Positions 1 through 9,161 of a DNA stretch of 46,256 bases are shown here, one piece after another. How positions within the stretch are numbered: the first letter of the stretch is position 1; each line of letters begins with the position of its first letter. The translations under genes were made by a program, and so were the position numbers. The notes under the pieces are model-generated. The model worked only from the letters and a program-made list of their open reading frames with translations, searched no databases and was not told where the DNA came from. This DNA comes from Acidimicrobiaceae bacterium (lineage in GTDB: Bacteria; Actinomycetota; Acidimicrobiia; Acidimicrobiales; UBA8592). The stretch is taken from the NCBI GenBank assembly GCA_002709645.1, contig PAQG01000042.1, forward strand, positions 1 to 46,256. Reading direction: 5' to 3'.

Positions 1-65
1 CCAGCTAAGTATCGAGTAAGGTCAAGAATCTGTACTCCTTCTAACCATCTATTTGATGATGACAT
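1..65 (-). CDS. CaiB/BaiF family CoA-transferase (family III), 5' fragment
   Basis: Only the first 21 codons are in the window; the gene runs off the left edge. The N-terminus reads MSSSNRWLEG then VQILDLTRYLA, matching the LEGVxVLDLTRxLAGP opening of family III CoA-transferases, which move CoA between acyl-CoA and free acids. The ATG at 63-65 is preceded by a strong Shine-Dalgarno (AAGGAG, in about 67-78 on the minus strand). It lies 31 bases downstream of the SDR that ends at 97, so it is probably the next gene of the same minus-strand operon. The opening motif is short but characteristic; the substrate is unknown. Confidence 0.72.
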   Translation of the reverse strand, partial: MSSSNRWLEGVQILDLTRYLA

Positions 66-96
66 TTTCTCCTTCCAATCCGCTACCTATTTTAGC

Positions 97-873
97 TCAG
101 GCGTACAACCAGCCGCCATCAACAGGGATCATTGCCCCATTGATTTGCTCAGAACGTTCACTAACTAGAAACGCGACAATATCTCCAAGACTTTCTGGAC
201 TTGATAAGCGTTCAGTTAAAGATGGCATAAATTTGGTTGCGGCCCAATGCTCTAACTTCTCCCAATCTCCTGTTATACCATGTTTTTCAGCACGTTTAGC
301 GATTAGGTCTTTAACCTCTTCAGTAGCGATCATTCCGGGGTTCAATACGTTCACCGTCACCCCACTACCTTTTAGCTCAATCGCCAGGCTTTTTGCAATT
401 GGCTCTAATGCAGCTTTAGAACCGTAGTATCCAGGACTATGCGAAGATGGATTATAAATCCCGGCTGTACCCACGAAAAGAATTCTCCCCCATTTTTTTG
501 CCTGCATTCCCCTAATCACAGTTTGTGATAAAGAAACAGCGATCAAAACATTCTCAGCCCATTCTGCTTCCCAAGAGGCAGGTGATTCCCAATTAGATGA
601 TTTCGGAGCGCCGTAATTATTGACAAGAATGTCAATATCTGGAATTTTATTTTGCAATTCTTTGAAATCAATATTATGCAGATCCAACTCAAGCGACGAA
701 GCCTGATTGCCGGCACTTTTTATTTGCTCAACTACTTCTGCAGTTTGCCCTTCTTCAAAACCATGGACAATAACATGAGCTCCTTCATGAGCTAAACGAG
801 CCGCTATCCCTGCCCCAGTCCCGCGGTAACTACCGGTAACTAAAGCTACTTTTCTCTCTATTCCGAGATCCAT
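97..873 (-). CDS. Short-chain dehydrogenase/reductase (SDR)
   Basis: Classical 258-residue SDR: NAD(P)-binding TGxxxGxG at residues 13-20 (TGSYRGTG), NNYG in place of NNAG near 85-88, catalytic Tyr149 and Lys153 (YYGSK), and a C-terminal MIPVDGGW. The position that usually holds the catalytic Ser, 13 residues before Tyr, is Thr136, a small departure. It would oxidise a hydroxyl or reduce a carbonyl, probably on a CoA-bound or free catabolic intermediate. It directly abuts the acyl-CoA dehydrogenase stop at 874, so the two are co-transcribed. The family is certain and the substrate is not. Confidence 0.9.
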   Translation of the reverse strand: MDLGIERKVALVTGSYRGTGAGIAARLAHEGAHVIVHGFEEGQTAEVVEQIKSAGNQASSLELDLHNIDFKELQNKIPDIDILVNNYGAPKSSNWESPASWEAEWAENVLIAVSLSQTVIRGMQAKKWGRILFVGTAGIYNPSSHSPGYYGSKAALEPIAKSLAIELKGSGVTVNVLNPGMIATEEVKDLIAKRAEKHGITGDWEKLEHWAATKFMPSLTERLSSPESLGDIVAFLVSERSEQINGAMIPVDGGWLYA

Positions 874-1989
874 CTATACCCTTGGTTCTCTAGGCAGTCC
901 CAATACACGCTCACCAAGTATATTTCTCATAACGTCTGAGGTCCCTCCTTGGATCGTATATGCAGGAGCATATGCAATACTCGTTTCCAGTGTGGTACCT
1001 GCAACGGACGATATGCCTAACGTTCGTGCAGCAAAATTAGCAACCCTCTGTTCATGCTCAGTGCAGAAGCATTTAGTAGCAGCGCTAAAGCCAGCCATTG
1101 ACTGACCTAAAGCACCCTTATATACAAGAATTCTTCCTATTCGGTAACCAGTTTCAAGTTGAGCTATTTCTTGCCGAATCAGGGGATTTTTTGTGTCAGC
1201 CGCATCACAGGCCTTTCGGAATAAAAGCCAATTTGACATTAAGCGATCTATTCCACCTCTTTCGTTTTCTAATTGGGACATAGTTTGTGCGAATGCTTTA
1301 TTTTCTTCACCTACAAGATTCTCTATAGGAATCTCTACGTCAGAGAAAAAAATCTCACAGAAATGCTCATTTCTAACAGAATCAACTATTGTCCGAACTT
1401 CAATTCCTTTTAAATCCATAGGAACAATTAGTTCACTAAGCCCTCGATGAGGTGGTCCATCGTGTGAAGTTCTAACTATCAGGTAACAAAATTCCGAAAT
1501 AGCAGCAATACTTGTCCAAATTTTTTGACCATTTACAATGTAGGAATCCCCTTCCCTTCTCGCGAATGTTTGCAAAGAAGCTAAATCCGAACCAGAGTCA
1601 GGTTCACTCATTCCGATGCACCATGTGGATTCACCCGAAAGCATGCCAGGGAGGAATCTATCTCTTTGGTCTTGTGTTCCATAAGCGCATATTGATGGGC
1701 CCATCTGTCGATCAGCTATCCAACTCGCAGCGATTGGAGCCCCAACCTTTAGCATTTCCTCAGCGACTATTATTCTTTCGATACCAGGTCTTCCCCCTCC
1801 ACCGTACTCAACAGGCCAGGTCATCCCTATCCATCCTTCATCAGCCAAGACTCTAGAGAACTCCTTTGAATAACCATTTATCCAAGAGTCATCGAAGCTC
1901 CCATATTTCTTGACACCCGCTTCTGCCACGGATTGAGCTCGCAGTCTTAATTCTGTTAAGTCAGTGGGAAGAGAAAAGTCTAAAGTCAT
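874..1989 (-). CDS. Acyl-CoA dehydrogenase
   Basis: FAD-dependent acyl-CoA dehydrogenase of about 372 residues, introducing an alpha,beta double bond into an acyl-CoA. The central flavin/substrate block CIGMSEPDSGSDL is followed by VNGQKIWTS, and the C-terminal signature GGTSDVMRNI then LGERVLGLPREP resembles actinobacterial FadE proteins that often work as heteromers. I prefer the start at 1989 (MTLDFSLPTD, preceded by AGGA on the minus strand) over an ATG at 2052, because the latter would overlap the upstream amidohydrolase by 56 bases and adds an unrelated tail. It is in line with the SDR at 97-873 and the amidohydrolase at 1997-2998. Confidence 0.9.
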   Translation of the reverse strand: MTLDFSLPTDLTELRLRAQSVAEAGVKKYGSFDDSWINGYSKEFSRVLADEGWIGMTWPVEYGGGGRPGIERIIVAEEMLKVGAPIAASWIADRQMGPSICAYGTQDQRDRFLPGMLSGESTWCIGMSEPDSGSDLASLQTFARREGDSYIVNGQKIWTSIAAISEFCYLIVRTSHDGPPHRGLSELIVPMDLKGIEVRTIVDSVRNEHFCEIFFSDVEIPIENLVGEENKAFAQTMSQLENERGGIDRLMSNWLLFRKACDAADTKNPLIRQEIAQLETGYRIGRILVYKGALGQSMAGFSAATKCFCTEHEQRVANFAARTLGISSVAGTTLETSIAYAPAYTIQGGTSDVMRNILGERVLGLPREPRV

Positions 1990-1996
1990 GGATTTC

Positions 1997-2998
1997 CTAT
2001 GGGATTCTGTAAACGGTACAGGCAGTAGATGAGAAGAGGTCTGATTTTTCACTTTCTGTGAAAGAGTCCGTTACTTTCTGGAAGCAATTCCAGATAACAG
2101 AATATGGAAGTGTCTGCCTGTCAACCGGATAGTTGGATTCGAACATGCATCTATGTGTGCCGAATAGTTCAATGCACCAAAGGATTTTCTCTTTCCAGAC
2201 TGATGCAACTTCGTCAGAAGTAGGGGGTTTAGTTTGGTTCACCCAATCATTAGCGAAATAATTATCCATTCCAATACCACCAATTTTTAAGTATACGTTT
2301 TCACAGTTCGCGAGCTCTTGTAGATTTGATCGCCAGATTTCATCCACTTCTTGAGGGGTTTCCGCCCATTTACCGATCTTCAATGGAGCAGCTAGATGAT
2401 TGATAACAATATTCGTCTCTGGAGTTACCCTTGCGAGGTAAAGCAATTCGGGCAATTGATTAAAATACAGCCAAGCATCAAATGAGAAGTCAAATTCAGA
2501 AAGTTTAGATACCCCTTTTAGAAATAGCTTTGATCCCATTACCCCTTTAGTAGGTTTCGTATGCGCTATAGATATTTCCGGATCGTCACTCCATGCCGTC
2601 GCATGCCGCACACCACGCATAAGGCCATAAGAGCTACGATCATGCGCTACAAGAACTTCTTCAAGTTCCTCTCCGAGTCCCAGATCCACAAAACCGACAA
2701 TTCCTGAAATTTTTGTTTCACTAAATTCTTCAAGTCTTTCTGCTTCTTTAACGACAAATTCTGTTTCACCTAAAGATCGAAACCTCTCTTGGCTATTGCG
2801 TCGGTATTCCGCCTTGCATTCTATAAAAACTGTGTTAGTGACGTTATGCCCTTTAGAAGTATCTTCGTGCAATTCTTCTGCCAAGTAGCGACTCCCTCCT
2901 CTATCCCATAGATGATGATGAGGGTCAACGATTCTTAGATTCGCATCTACCGGAGTTTCTTCCCCTAACTGTATCCAGTCCAATCGATCTAATTTCAT
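1997..2998 (-). CDS. Amidohydrolase family 2 (TIM-barrel metal-dependent hydrolase)
   Basis: 333-residue protein with the N-terminal metal-binding signature VDPHHHLWD at about residues 24-32, an INHLAAP block in the middle and a C-terminal MFESNYPVD motif, typical of the amidohydro_2 family of lactonases, decarboxylases and related hydrolases. It is first in a minus-strand operon with the acyl-CoA dehydrogenase and SDR. No Shine-Dalgarno precedes the ATG at 2998. A four-codon mini-ORF (ATG at 3011-3013, stop at 2999-3001) ends directly against it, so translational coupling to a leader peptide is possible but unproven. The actual substrate cannot be told. Confidence 0.85.
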   Translation of the reverse strand: MKLDRLDWIQLGEETPVDANLRIVDPHHHLWDRGGSRYLAEELHEDTSKGHNVTNTVFIECKAEYRRNSQERFRSLGETEFVVKEAERLEEFSETKISGIVGFVDLGLGEELEEVLVAHDRSSYGLMRGVRHATAWSDDPEISIAHTKPTKGVMGSKLFLKGVSKLSEFDFSFDAWLYFNQLPELLYLARVTPETNIVINHLAAPLKIGKWAETPQEVDEIWRSNLQELANCENVYLKIGGIGMDNYFANDWVNQTKPPTSDEVASVWKEKILWCIELFGTHRCMFESNYPVDRQTLPYSVIWNCFQKVTDSFTESEKSDLFSSTACTVYRIP

Positions 2999-3032
2999 TT
3001 ATACGCCAATCATTTTTTAGAAAATAACAGTA

Positions 3033-3038
3033 ATTATA
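3033..3038 (-). promoter_or_regulatory. Probable -10 box for the 97-2998 operon
   Basis: On the minus strand this reads TATAAT, a perfect sigma70-type -10, 34 bases before the ATG at 2998, in the 131-base gap between divergent genes. The only -35-like element nearby (TTGAAC, 3053-3058) is 14 bases away, shorter than usual, so the -35 assignment is weak. Confidence 0.4.
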
Positions 3039-3129
3039 AAGTACCTCATTTCGTTCAAGTCCCGACAACGTTAGAACTGTTTCAGGAAGGATTTTCTAGT
3101 ATTGTTGTGTTGAAAGTAGTAGAGGTTAG

Positions 3130-4122
3130 ATGGCTGGATTTATAGATGTCCACGGGCACGTTGTCCTAGAAGAAAGTCTGGGAGCTGCAGGCCCAACTTG
3201 TGGACCGGAACTAGGATCATACGATGATGGCACACCTTGGTTTCGTGTCGGAGACTGGAGGCTTGATGGAGTTCCGTATCGAGAATCCCTTTTTATGCAA
3301 GCCCAATTGCGGTTGGAAGCTATGGATAAAGCAGGAATCTCCCTTCAAGCTTTGTCGCCAAATCCGTTAACTTACTTACATTGGATTGAAAGCGCAGACG
3401 CTGTTAATTATTGCAGAGTTCACAATGATGCCATGGCTAATCTAGTGCGGGCACATAAGGAGCGTTTCGTTGGATTTGCTTCATTACCGATGCAAGATAT
3501 TGATGCGGCGGCAAAGGAGTTAGAGCGCTGCATCAATTCTCTCGGTCTACTCGGAGGATACATTGGAACAGATTTTGGAACAGATTTTGATGATCCGGCC
3601 ATGGATACACTTTATGCTGCCTGCTGTGAACTAGATGTTCCGCTTTTCCTGCATCCAGCGCCATCCGGCCTTGATGGATCACTACGAGATAAACGCATGC
3701 GGAAATATGATCTTGATTTAGTTATTGAGTTTTCATATGAGGAGTTAGTAGCAACCTCAATGATTATTTTTGGTGGCGTAACTGAAAGATTTCCTGATTT
3801 AGATATTTGTATTTCCCATGGTGGTGGATCAACTATGCTTCACCGGTCAAAACTTCGTTTACTCGCTGAGCGACGCCCTTCATCACCAGAGTGGATTCGA
3901 GAACCAGGTGCATTTGACAAAGCTTTAAATCGTTTGTGGTTTGATTGCCACGTCTCCGGAAAGGCTGAATTTGATTTCGCTATCAGCCAGATCGGGACAG
4001 AACGACTTGTCTTCGGGACAAACTTTGGTGGATGGGATTCTGGTTCAGCCCATTATCCCGAAAGCTTAATTGACGAGTTTAACGGCAACGCTGAAAAACT
4101 TTTACGCCTACACCGACAATGA
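3130..4122 (+). CDS. Amidohydrolase family 2 (ACMSD-like decarboxylase/hydrolase)
   Basis: 330-residue amidohydrolase resembling aminocarboxymuconate-semialdehyde decarboxylase and gamma-resorcylate decarboxylase relatives. The N-terminal metal motif FIDVHGHVV is at residues 4-12, FLHPAPSG near 174-181, CISHGGG near 225-231, and a C-terminal acidic region follows NFGGWDSG. Family members use a divalent metal to decarboxylate or hydrolyse ring-derived acids. It is divergent from the amidohydrolase at 1997-2998 and preceded by GAGG seven bases before the ATG. It stops 12 bases before the convergent SDR. Assignment below family level is inference. Confidence 0.85.
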   Translation: MAGFIDVHGHVVLEESLGAAGPTCGPELGSYDDGTPWFRVGDWRLDGVPYRESLFMQAQLRLEAMDKAGISLQALSPNPLTYLHWIESADAVNYCRVHNDAMANLVRAHKERFVGFASLPMQDIDAAAKELERCINSLGLLGGYIGTDFGTDFDDPAMDTLYAACCELDVPLFLHPAPSGLDGSLRDKRMRKYDLDLVIEFSYEELVATSMIIFGGVTERFPDLDICISHGGGSTMLHRSKLRLLAERRPSSPEWIREPGAFDKALNRLWFDCHVSGKAEFDFAISQIGTERLVFGTNFGGWDSGSAHYPESLIDEFNGNAEKLLRLHRQ

Positions 4123-4134
4123 TTTGTGAGCTTA

Positions 4135-4896
4135 TTACTCGTGGGTAACCCCTAAACCCAATCCACCATCAATAGTCAAGACATTTCCAGTAGCCCATTC
4201 AGCGTTAACCAAATATTCAAAAGCTTCTGCTACTTCCAATGGAGTTCCTGGTCGTCCCAATGCATGAAGATTTCCCATACTCTCAATACGAGAATCAGAT
4301 TCTTCCTGTGTCGATAGTCCTGCACGAACATTTATTTGAGTTGGCACTCCACCCGGACGAACACATCCAACTCGTATTCCATCTTTTCCAAGTTCTGCTG
4401 CTAAAACACCTGTCAGGGATTCAAGTGCCCCCTTTGTCGCTGCATAAGGCGATGCATTAGGAAATGCTCTCTGCGTATGAACTGACCCAACAAACAACAC
4501 GCACCCCTTTGAGTCTTTCAAGGCAGAAAATCCTTCCTTGACAAGCATCATCCCGCCTATGACATTTGAGTGAAATATTTCAATCAGTTTTTCTTCTTCA
4601 AAATCTTGAACGTCACACCTATACATATTTCCAGCATTACTTATTAATGCATCTAGCGAACCACCATGGCTGATTGTTTTTTCTATCATTTCCTTACGAG
4701 AATCACCCGAAGTAACATCTCCAACGACATATGAACCCTGAGGGCCCAAGTCCTTGACCACTTCTATCAAATTCTGCTCTCGTCGACCCGTGATAACGAC
4801 GTACGCCCCCTGGTCAGCAAAGTGTCTGGCAATTCCCTCTCCAATACCAGATCCACCCCCTGTTATTAATACCGATTTATTAGTTAATGCGTTCAT
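4135..4896 (-). CDS. Short-chain dehydrogenase/reductase (SDR)
   Basis: 253-residue classical SDR with TGGGSGIG at 12-19, SNAG near 86-89, Ser138, Tyr151 and Lys155 (YAATK), and a C-terminal LTIDGGLG. A good Shine-Dalgarno (AGGAGA) lies before the ATG at 4896. It is transcribed divergently from the SDR at 4922 with only 25 bases between the start codons, so their promoters must overlap or lie within coding sequence. It is a reductase/dehydrogenase of unknown substrate, placed among acyl-CoA catabolic genes. Confidence 0.9.
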   Translation of the reverse strand: MNALTNKSVLITGGGSGIGEGIARHFADQGAYVVITGRREQNLIEVVKDLGPQGSYVVGDVTSGDSRKEMIEKTISHGGSLDALISNAGNMYRCDVQDFEEEKLIEIFHSNVIGGMMLVKEGFSALKDSKGCVLFVGSVHTQRAFPNASPYAATKGALESLTGVLAAELGKDGIRVGCVRPGGVPTQINVRAGLSTQEESDSRIESMGNLHALGRPGTPLEVAEAFEYLVNAEWATGNVLTIDGGLGLGVTHE

Positions 4897-4921
4897 GAGT
4901 ATTTTCTCCTAATCTAAATAT

Positions 4922-5644
4922 ATGGGAAAGAAAGCAGTTGTCACAGGTGGAAGCCAAGGGATTGGCTCAGCGATCGTACAAAAATTGGAAACAAAGGGTT
5001 TTGAAGTTTTCCCACTCGACATCGCACAAAGAGACGAAGCTTTATTTTGTGACGTCTCCGATAGCGCTTCCGTAGAAAAGTGCGCTAAAGAAATCGGAGC
5101 AATTGACGTTTTGGTTAATAACGCTGGTATTTGGAAATTCTCACCACTAGAAGATGTAGATGAAGATGATTTTTCTAAGGTACTTGACGTCAATTTGCTC
5201 GGGTCTTTTCTGTGTATGAAGTATTTTGGCAAATCTATGCTCACTAAAGGTAGCGGTTCAATAATAAATATAGTTTCAATTGCTGGTGCACACGCTAACC
5301 CTTCAGTAGGTTCATATGGACCTTCGAAAGCAGCTCTTATCTCCCTTACGCAGCAAGCAGCTTTGGAATGGGGGCCACGGGGTATTCGTTGCAATGCAAT
5401 AGGCCCTGGTTTAGTCCCGACACCCGGCACAGGAAATGTATACGATGATGAAAATACAAGAGAAGCGCGTTCGCAAGCTGTGCCTTTGAAACGATTAGGT
5501 AAACCTGAAGATATCGCTGACGCTGTAGCTTTCTTAGCTTCAGATGAATCTGCCTACATCAATGGGCAGACAATCTTCGTCGATGGTGGTTTATCCAAAG
5601 GACTGATGCCCCTATTACAAAGACCTGATGATCTCCCTAATTAA
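4922..5644 (+). CDS. Short-chain dehydrogenase/reductase (SDR), paralog of the one at 41990
   Basis: 240 residues: TGGSQGIG at 8-15, NNAG 66-69, Ser119, Tyr132 and Lys136 (YGPSK), and IFVDGGL near the end. The tail after the VDGG motif (LLQRPDD) resembles that of the SDR at 41990-42763 (LPRPSS), and the two share EWGxxGIRxNA, so they are likely paralogs. No Shine-Dalgarno is visible. TAATCT (4910-4915) sits exactly at -12 to -7 from the ATG, which would fit a leaderless transcript, though it matches TATAAT at only three positions. The 3' end overlaps the convergent ligase by 8 bases. Confidence 0.9.
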   Translation: MGKKAVVTGGSQGIGSAIVQKLETKGFEVFPLDIAQRDEALFCDVSDSASVEKCAKEIGAIDVLVNNAGIWKFSPLEDVDEDDFSKVLDVNLLGSFLCMKYFGKSMLTKGSGSIINIVSIAGAHANPSVGSYGPSKAALISLTQQAALEWGPRGIRCNAIGPGLVPTPGTGNVYDDENTREARSQAVPLKRLGKPEDIADAVAFLASDESAYINGQTIFVDGGLSKGLMPLLQRPDDLPN

Positions 5645-7262
5645 GGCTGAGCCCTAATTCTTCATGGATACGATCACGTAGTTCGTATTTTAGAATCTTC
5701 GTCGCCCCCATAGGCCATTCGTCAACAAATCGCACATGTCGAGGAATTTTAAACGATGCTATTTCCCCTATACAAAAATCAATTACTTCTTTTTCGCTTA
5801 ATTCCGCATTATTTATCGTTTCAATAAATGCAACAGGGACTTCCCCGAGTTTTTCGTCAAACAACCCCACCAAAGCCACTACTTTAACCAAGGGATGAGT
5901 TAATAAATAACCTTCCACTTCCACAGATGCAACGTTTTCACCTCCAACTTTCAACATATCTTTTAATCGGCCTAGGAAAATAACTTCACCATTCTCGGTC
6001 ATTTGACCTAAGTCACCAGTATGGAACCACCCTCCAGCGTCGATAGTTTCAGCATTTTTTTCTGGAGAATTGTGGTAGCCGTCAAATACACCTACACCCC
6101 TTGCAACAATCTCGCCTGCTGTATGGTGAGGCAATGTCTCATTTGTTTCTGGGTCTCTGATTTCAATTTCGTTTCCTGGCAATGCTTTACCAGAGCTTTC
6201 AGTGCGTTCAACTTCTGGCAATTCTCGATTGCCCATGCATACTGATCCCCCCGTTTCTGTCATGCCGAATACCGTTATTTGCCTAGTATGGGGCATTTTT
6301 TCTTGTAACCGCATTAAAACGTCTTGAGGGCCAACATTCACAATTGTTCTAACGCTTTCAAAGGAATCGGTTGTGTATTGAGGATGCAATAGAATTTCAT
6401 TTGTAATTTGGAAAAAAGCAGGAAACATAATGGAAGGTCGCTCTTTGACAATCATTCTAAGAGCCAAATCTGGGTCAAAACGTGGCATTGACAGCAGTGT
6501 CCCACCGACGTGCAAAACACCAGATAGCGGCTGGGAGAAGGCAGTATGAAACATAGGCAGTGGAGCAAAAAATTTATCTCCTTCTTTGATGCCAAGTCGT
6601 TCTATTCCGCCGATAACGCCAGCATGCTGTAAAACAATATGCGAGAGAGCGCATCCTTTAGGCATGGCCGTTGTTCCAGAGGTATAAAACATCCACGCTT
6701 CATCATCAGGACTTATTGAAGAAAGAGCCATAGTTACTTCGCTATTTGAGACTGAAGAGCCGAAATCAAAAAAAGTTTCTTGGGTTATGAACCCACTCAT
6801 TACTTTTTCGCCAAACATTACAGCAGCTTTGAGGTTCGGATTGTTACTACTGATAGAGCGATCCTTTCCGAACTCGTATTCTTCTAAACCCGGTAAGGCA
6901 CTGTGCAATAATTCACCGTAATCGGTATGTTCATCAATTTGATCACTTGTGATAATGACCTTGATATCTGCGTCAGAGGTTACGTGAGCTATTTCTCTCG
7001 CTTTAAAGCGCCCATTATACAAAACAGGTATCGCTCCCAAATATGAGATTCCAAAGAGAATACCAACGTATTCAAATGAGTTTGCCATGAGTATGCCTAC
7101 ACGGTCAGAGCTTCGAACACCCATTGCACACAATGACTTCGCTACACGTAAAGCGATCTCATCAACCTCAGCGTATGTCATGCGGTTGTCAGGGAAAACA
7201 ATAAAATCACGATCAGGGCATTTCTCTACATTTTTTCGGAATTTAGTCGTAATTGATTCCAT
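5637..7262 (-). CDS. AMP-dependent acyl-CoA synthetase/ligase
   Basis: 541-residue ANL-superfamily ligase that adenylates a carboxylic acid and transfers it to CoA. The P-loop FYTSGTTAMPKG is at about 192-203, the adenine-binding VFGMTETGG and the hinge motif GWFHTGDLG follow, and the C-terminal catalytic Lys lies in GATKILK near 522-525. It is closely related along its length to the 540-residue ligase at 25622-27244 (both have GRFKARE/ARYKAKE and EWPMxATKI), so the window carries a duplicated ligase. It lies three bases downstream of the FAD enzyme. The acid activated is unknown. Confidence 0.93.
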   Translation of the reverse strand: MESITTKFRKNVEKCPDRDFIVFPDNRMTYAEVDEIALRVAKSLCAMGVRSSDRVGILMANSFEYVGILFGISYLGAIPVLYNGRFKAREIAHVTSDADIKVIITSDQIDEHTDYGELLHSALPGLEEYEFGKDRSISSNNPNLKAAVMFGEKVMSGFITQETFFDFGSSVSNSEVTMALSSISPDDEAWMFYTSGTTAMPKGCALSHIVLQHAGVIGGIERLGIKEGDKFFAPLPMFHTAFSQPLSGVLHVGGTLLSMPRFDPDLALRMIVKERPSIMFPAFFQITNEILLHPQYTTDSFESVRTIVNVGPQDVLMRLQEKMPHTRQITVFGMTETGGSVCMGNRELPEVERTESSGKALPGNEIEIRDPETNETLPHHTAGEIVARGVGVFDGYHNSPEKNAETIDAGGWFHTGDLGQMTENGEVIFLGRLKDMLKVGGENVASVEVEGYLLTHPLVKVVALVGLFDEKLGEVPVAFIETINNAELSEKEVIDFCIGEIASFKIPRHVRFVDEWPMGATKILKYELRDRIHEELGLSLN

Positions 7263-7265
7263 GAT

Positions 7266-8666
7266 CTATGCGTCTACGACTGGAATTTTCATCTTGTTTG
7301 CAGGAATCCTGTCAGCATTTTCTAAAGTCTGCTTTTGCGATACTTGGTCTGTAGCAATATTCCTACCTACCACACGCCCTAGTGTTAACGCAGGTGTGAT
7401 ACGCATACCACCCATTCCTATTACTGGGCCTAAACCACCTACGCAATCACCGACAGCAAATAAATGTGAGATCGGTTCACCGTAAACATTTAATACTTGA
7501 AGATCGGTATTCACGCGAAAACCGCCTGCTGGGAAATTAATTCCAATTACCATTTTTGAAGCAAAGAATGGTGATTCGGTTATTCCAATTCTGGGGTTAG
7601 GAAAAATTACTCTGCCAAATAATGGGTCGTTTAAAACATCAGTTGTAAGGAACTCATTCCAAGTATTAACTGTTTTTTTCAAGTGAATGGGGTCTATACC
7701 AACTTCTTCAGCTAAGCCATTCAAAGATTCCGCTTTATGAGGTTCTTCAGGCATTTCGTGAATCAGCTGACTCTTCCGTTTGAAAGTTTGATTGTCAAAT
7801 ATGTACCAAGCTTGCTGATCCGGTTGTTTTTTTAATTCGTTAACTCGATAATCGTAGGGGCCTGCTTCATCATGGAATCTTTCACCGTCACGATTAACAG
7901 CAATGGATTCTTCTACTAGAGCTGAACCAACCATTATCAAAGGTGGAATCATCGTCATGTTAATCAAGTCGCCACCCACTTCTTGGCCCATTAAGTGTCC
8001 ATCACCTATATCGTGTTCGGTCCCTAAATATGGCGAGGAAGCCATGCTCTCCGGTTGATATCTTTGACGCAAGGCCTTATTTGCTTGATACCCTCCTGCT
8101 GCTAGTACGACTCCTTTGTTCGCATAGAATTCTCCTTTGCTAGTTGCGATTCCAATGATTTGAGAATTCTCCATTATTAGTCGCTCTACACGAGTTGAAG
8201 TAAGAATTCGAACACCGCTTTCTTCGAGTGCTGTTTCAAACAAAGTTGTAAACATGGTCGTGTCCTTAACATCAACCATTCGATTAACTGAATGCTGAAG
8301 TGGCCGCGGTAAGAAGCGATTAAATTCAAAGCCAAGTTCACACAGCCACGAATACGTTTCTGATGATTCTTTAGCAAAGATCTTTGCTAAATCCTCATCG
8401 AAAATTATTCCATATTTTTCTTTTTGCCTTTCTATTTCGGCAATCATGTCATCAAAAAATATCTCCGGACTATCCGTAAGGTCTTCATCGCTCTGCATAT
8501 CAAAATCTTGGAAGGCTAAGTACCCAGTTGATCTTGAGGCATTACCACCAATAACTTCATCGACTTCGAACAGAATTACCGAAGCGTCATTTCTGGAAGC
8601 TTCTAGAGCTGTAGCCATTCCACCTGGGCCTGCCCCCACGACAAGTAAATCAGCAGTGTTGCTCAA
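7266..8666 (-). CDS. FAD-dependent oxidoreductase (fumarate reductase / 3-ketosteroid dehydrogenase type)
   Basis: 466-residue FAD_binding_2-type flavoprotein. The N-terminal Rossmann motif VVGAGPGGMA is at about 9-18 with a downstream acidic residue (LFEVDE), and GGNASRSTGY follows. Near the C-terminus come FAVGDCVGG and a glycine-rich GMGGMRITPA, the typical FAD-closing motif. Members include urocanate and fumarate reductases and 3-ketosteroid delta-1-dehydrogenases, which move a hydride across a C=C next to a carbonyl. It overlaps the VOC gene by 4 bases and sits in an operon with ligases, which fits ring or enoyl-CoA chemistry. The exact activity is not decidable. Confidence 0.85.
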   Translation of the reverse strand: MSNTADLLVVGAGPGGMATALEASRNDASVILFEVDEVIGGNASRSTGYLAFQDFDMQSDEDLTDSPEIFFDDMIAEIERQKEKYGIIFDEDLAKIFAKESSETYSWLCELGFEFNRFLPRPLQHSVNRMVDVKDTTMFTTLFETALEESGVRILTSTRVERLIMENSQIIGIATSKGEFYANKGVVLAAGGYQANKALRQRYQPESMASSPYLGTEHDIGDGHLMGQEVGGDLINMTMIPPLIMVGSALVEESIAVNRDGERFHDEAGPYDYRVNELKKQPDQQAWYIFDNQTFKRKSQLIHEMPEEPHKAESLNGLAEEVGIDPIHLKKTVNTWNEFLTTDVLNDPLFGRVIFPNPRIGITESPFFASKMVIGINFPAGGFRVNTDLQVLNVYGEPISHLFAVGDCVGGLGPVIGMGGMRITPALTLGRVVGRNIATDQVSQKQTLENADRIPANKMKIPVVDA

Positions 8667-9160
8667 TTTTGCATTCCTCCAGGGTCCATTGCAGAGGGAA
8701 ATTCGCCACCAGCCATCCAGTTATCAAATGCTGGTTTCCTAGCGAGATCTACAAGCTCCACTCGTATTCCTGTCTCTTTTAGAGTGTGATAGGTGAATCC
8801 GTATGGCCCTTCGGTATCTGGGTTCCGATATGTTGATTCCCAAACATAACCGGCATCTGTAAGTCGTTTGTGATCTTCTTGGAGATTTTCGGTCCAGTAG
8901 CCAAGGTGGTGAACGCCCTGATCTGCTTGCCCCCAAACGGTTCCTGGTGCTACTCGTATCACTTCAAAGTGAGGAGGGCCAGTAGTTGAATAAACTACCT
9001 TCATATCTGCTGTGACAATACCGTTTGGTTGTTCACACTCAATTTCAAATTCCGTAACGCTAGCCCATTCAATCCCAAGATTATTGCTTAACTCTTCAAT
9101 GGATTTATCGAAATCACTAACGACAATTCCAAAATGATAGAAACCTGATAATGGAAACAT
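8663..9160 (-). CDS. VOC/glyoxalase-fold protein
   Basis: About 166 residues with two beta-alpha-beta-beta-beta half-modules. The first has FYHFGIVVSDFDKS with the metal-ligand His; the second has VHHLGYWTENL, and GIRVELVDL supplies the C-terminal Glu ligand. VOC proteins include glyoxalase I, methylmalonyl-CoA epimerase and extradiol dioxygenases. The start at 9160 is chosen because a GGAG precedes it by six bases and it lies just past the SDR stop; an ATG at 9196 would overlap the SDR. The 4-base overlap with the flavoprotein suggests translational coupling. Confidence 0.85.
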   Translation of the reverse strand: MFPLSGFYHFGIVVSDFDKSIEELSNNLGIEWASVTEFEIECEQPNGIVTADMKVVYSTTGPPHFEVIRVAPGTVWGQADQGVHHLGYWTENLQEDHKRLTDAGYVWESTYRNPDTEGPYGFTYHTLKETGIRVELVDLARKPAFDNWMAGGEFPSAMDPGGMQN

Positions 9161-9161
9161 G

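Noticed and set aside
1990-2052. N-terminal extension of the acyl-CoA dehydrogenase
   Set aside because: It overlaps the upstream amidohydrolase by 56 bases and shows no family sequence; ATG 1989 has its own Shine-Dalgarno.
4909-5430. Minus-strand open frame of 173 codons
   Set aside because: It lies antisense to the clear SDR at 4922 and resembles no protein; composition-driven shadow.
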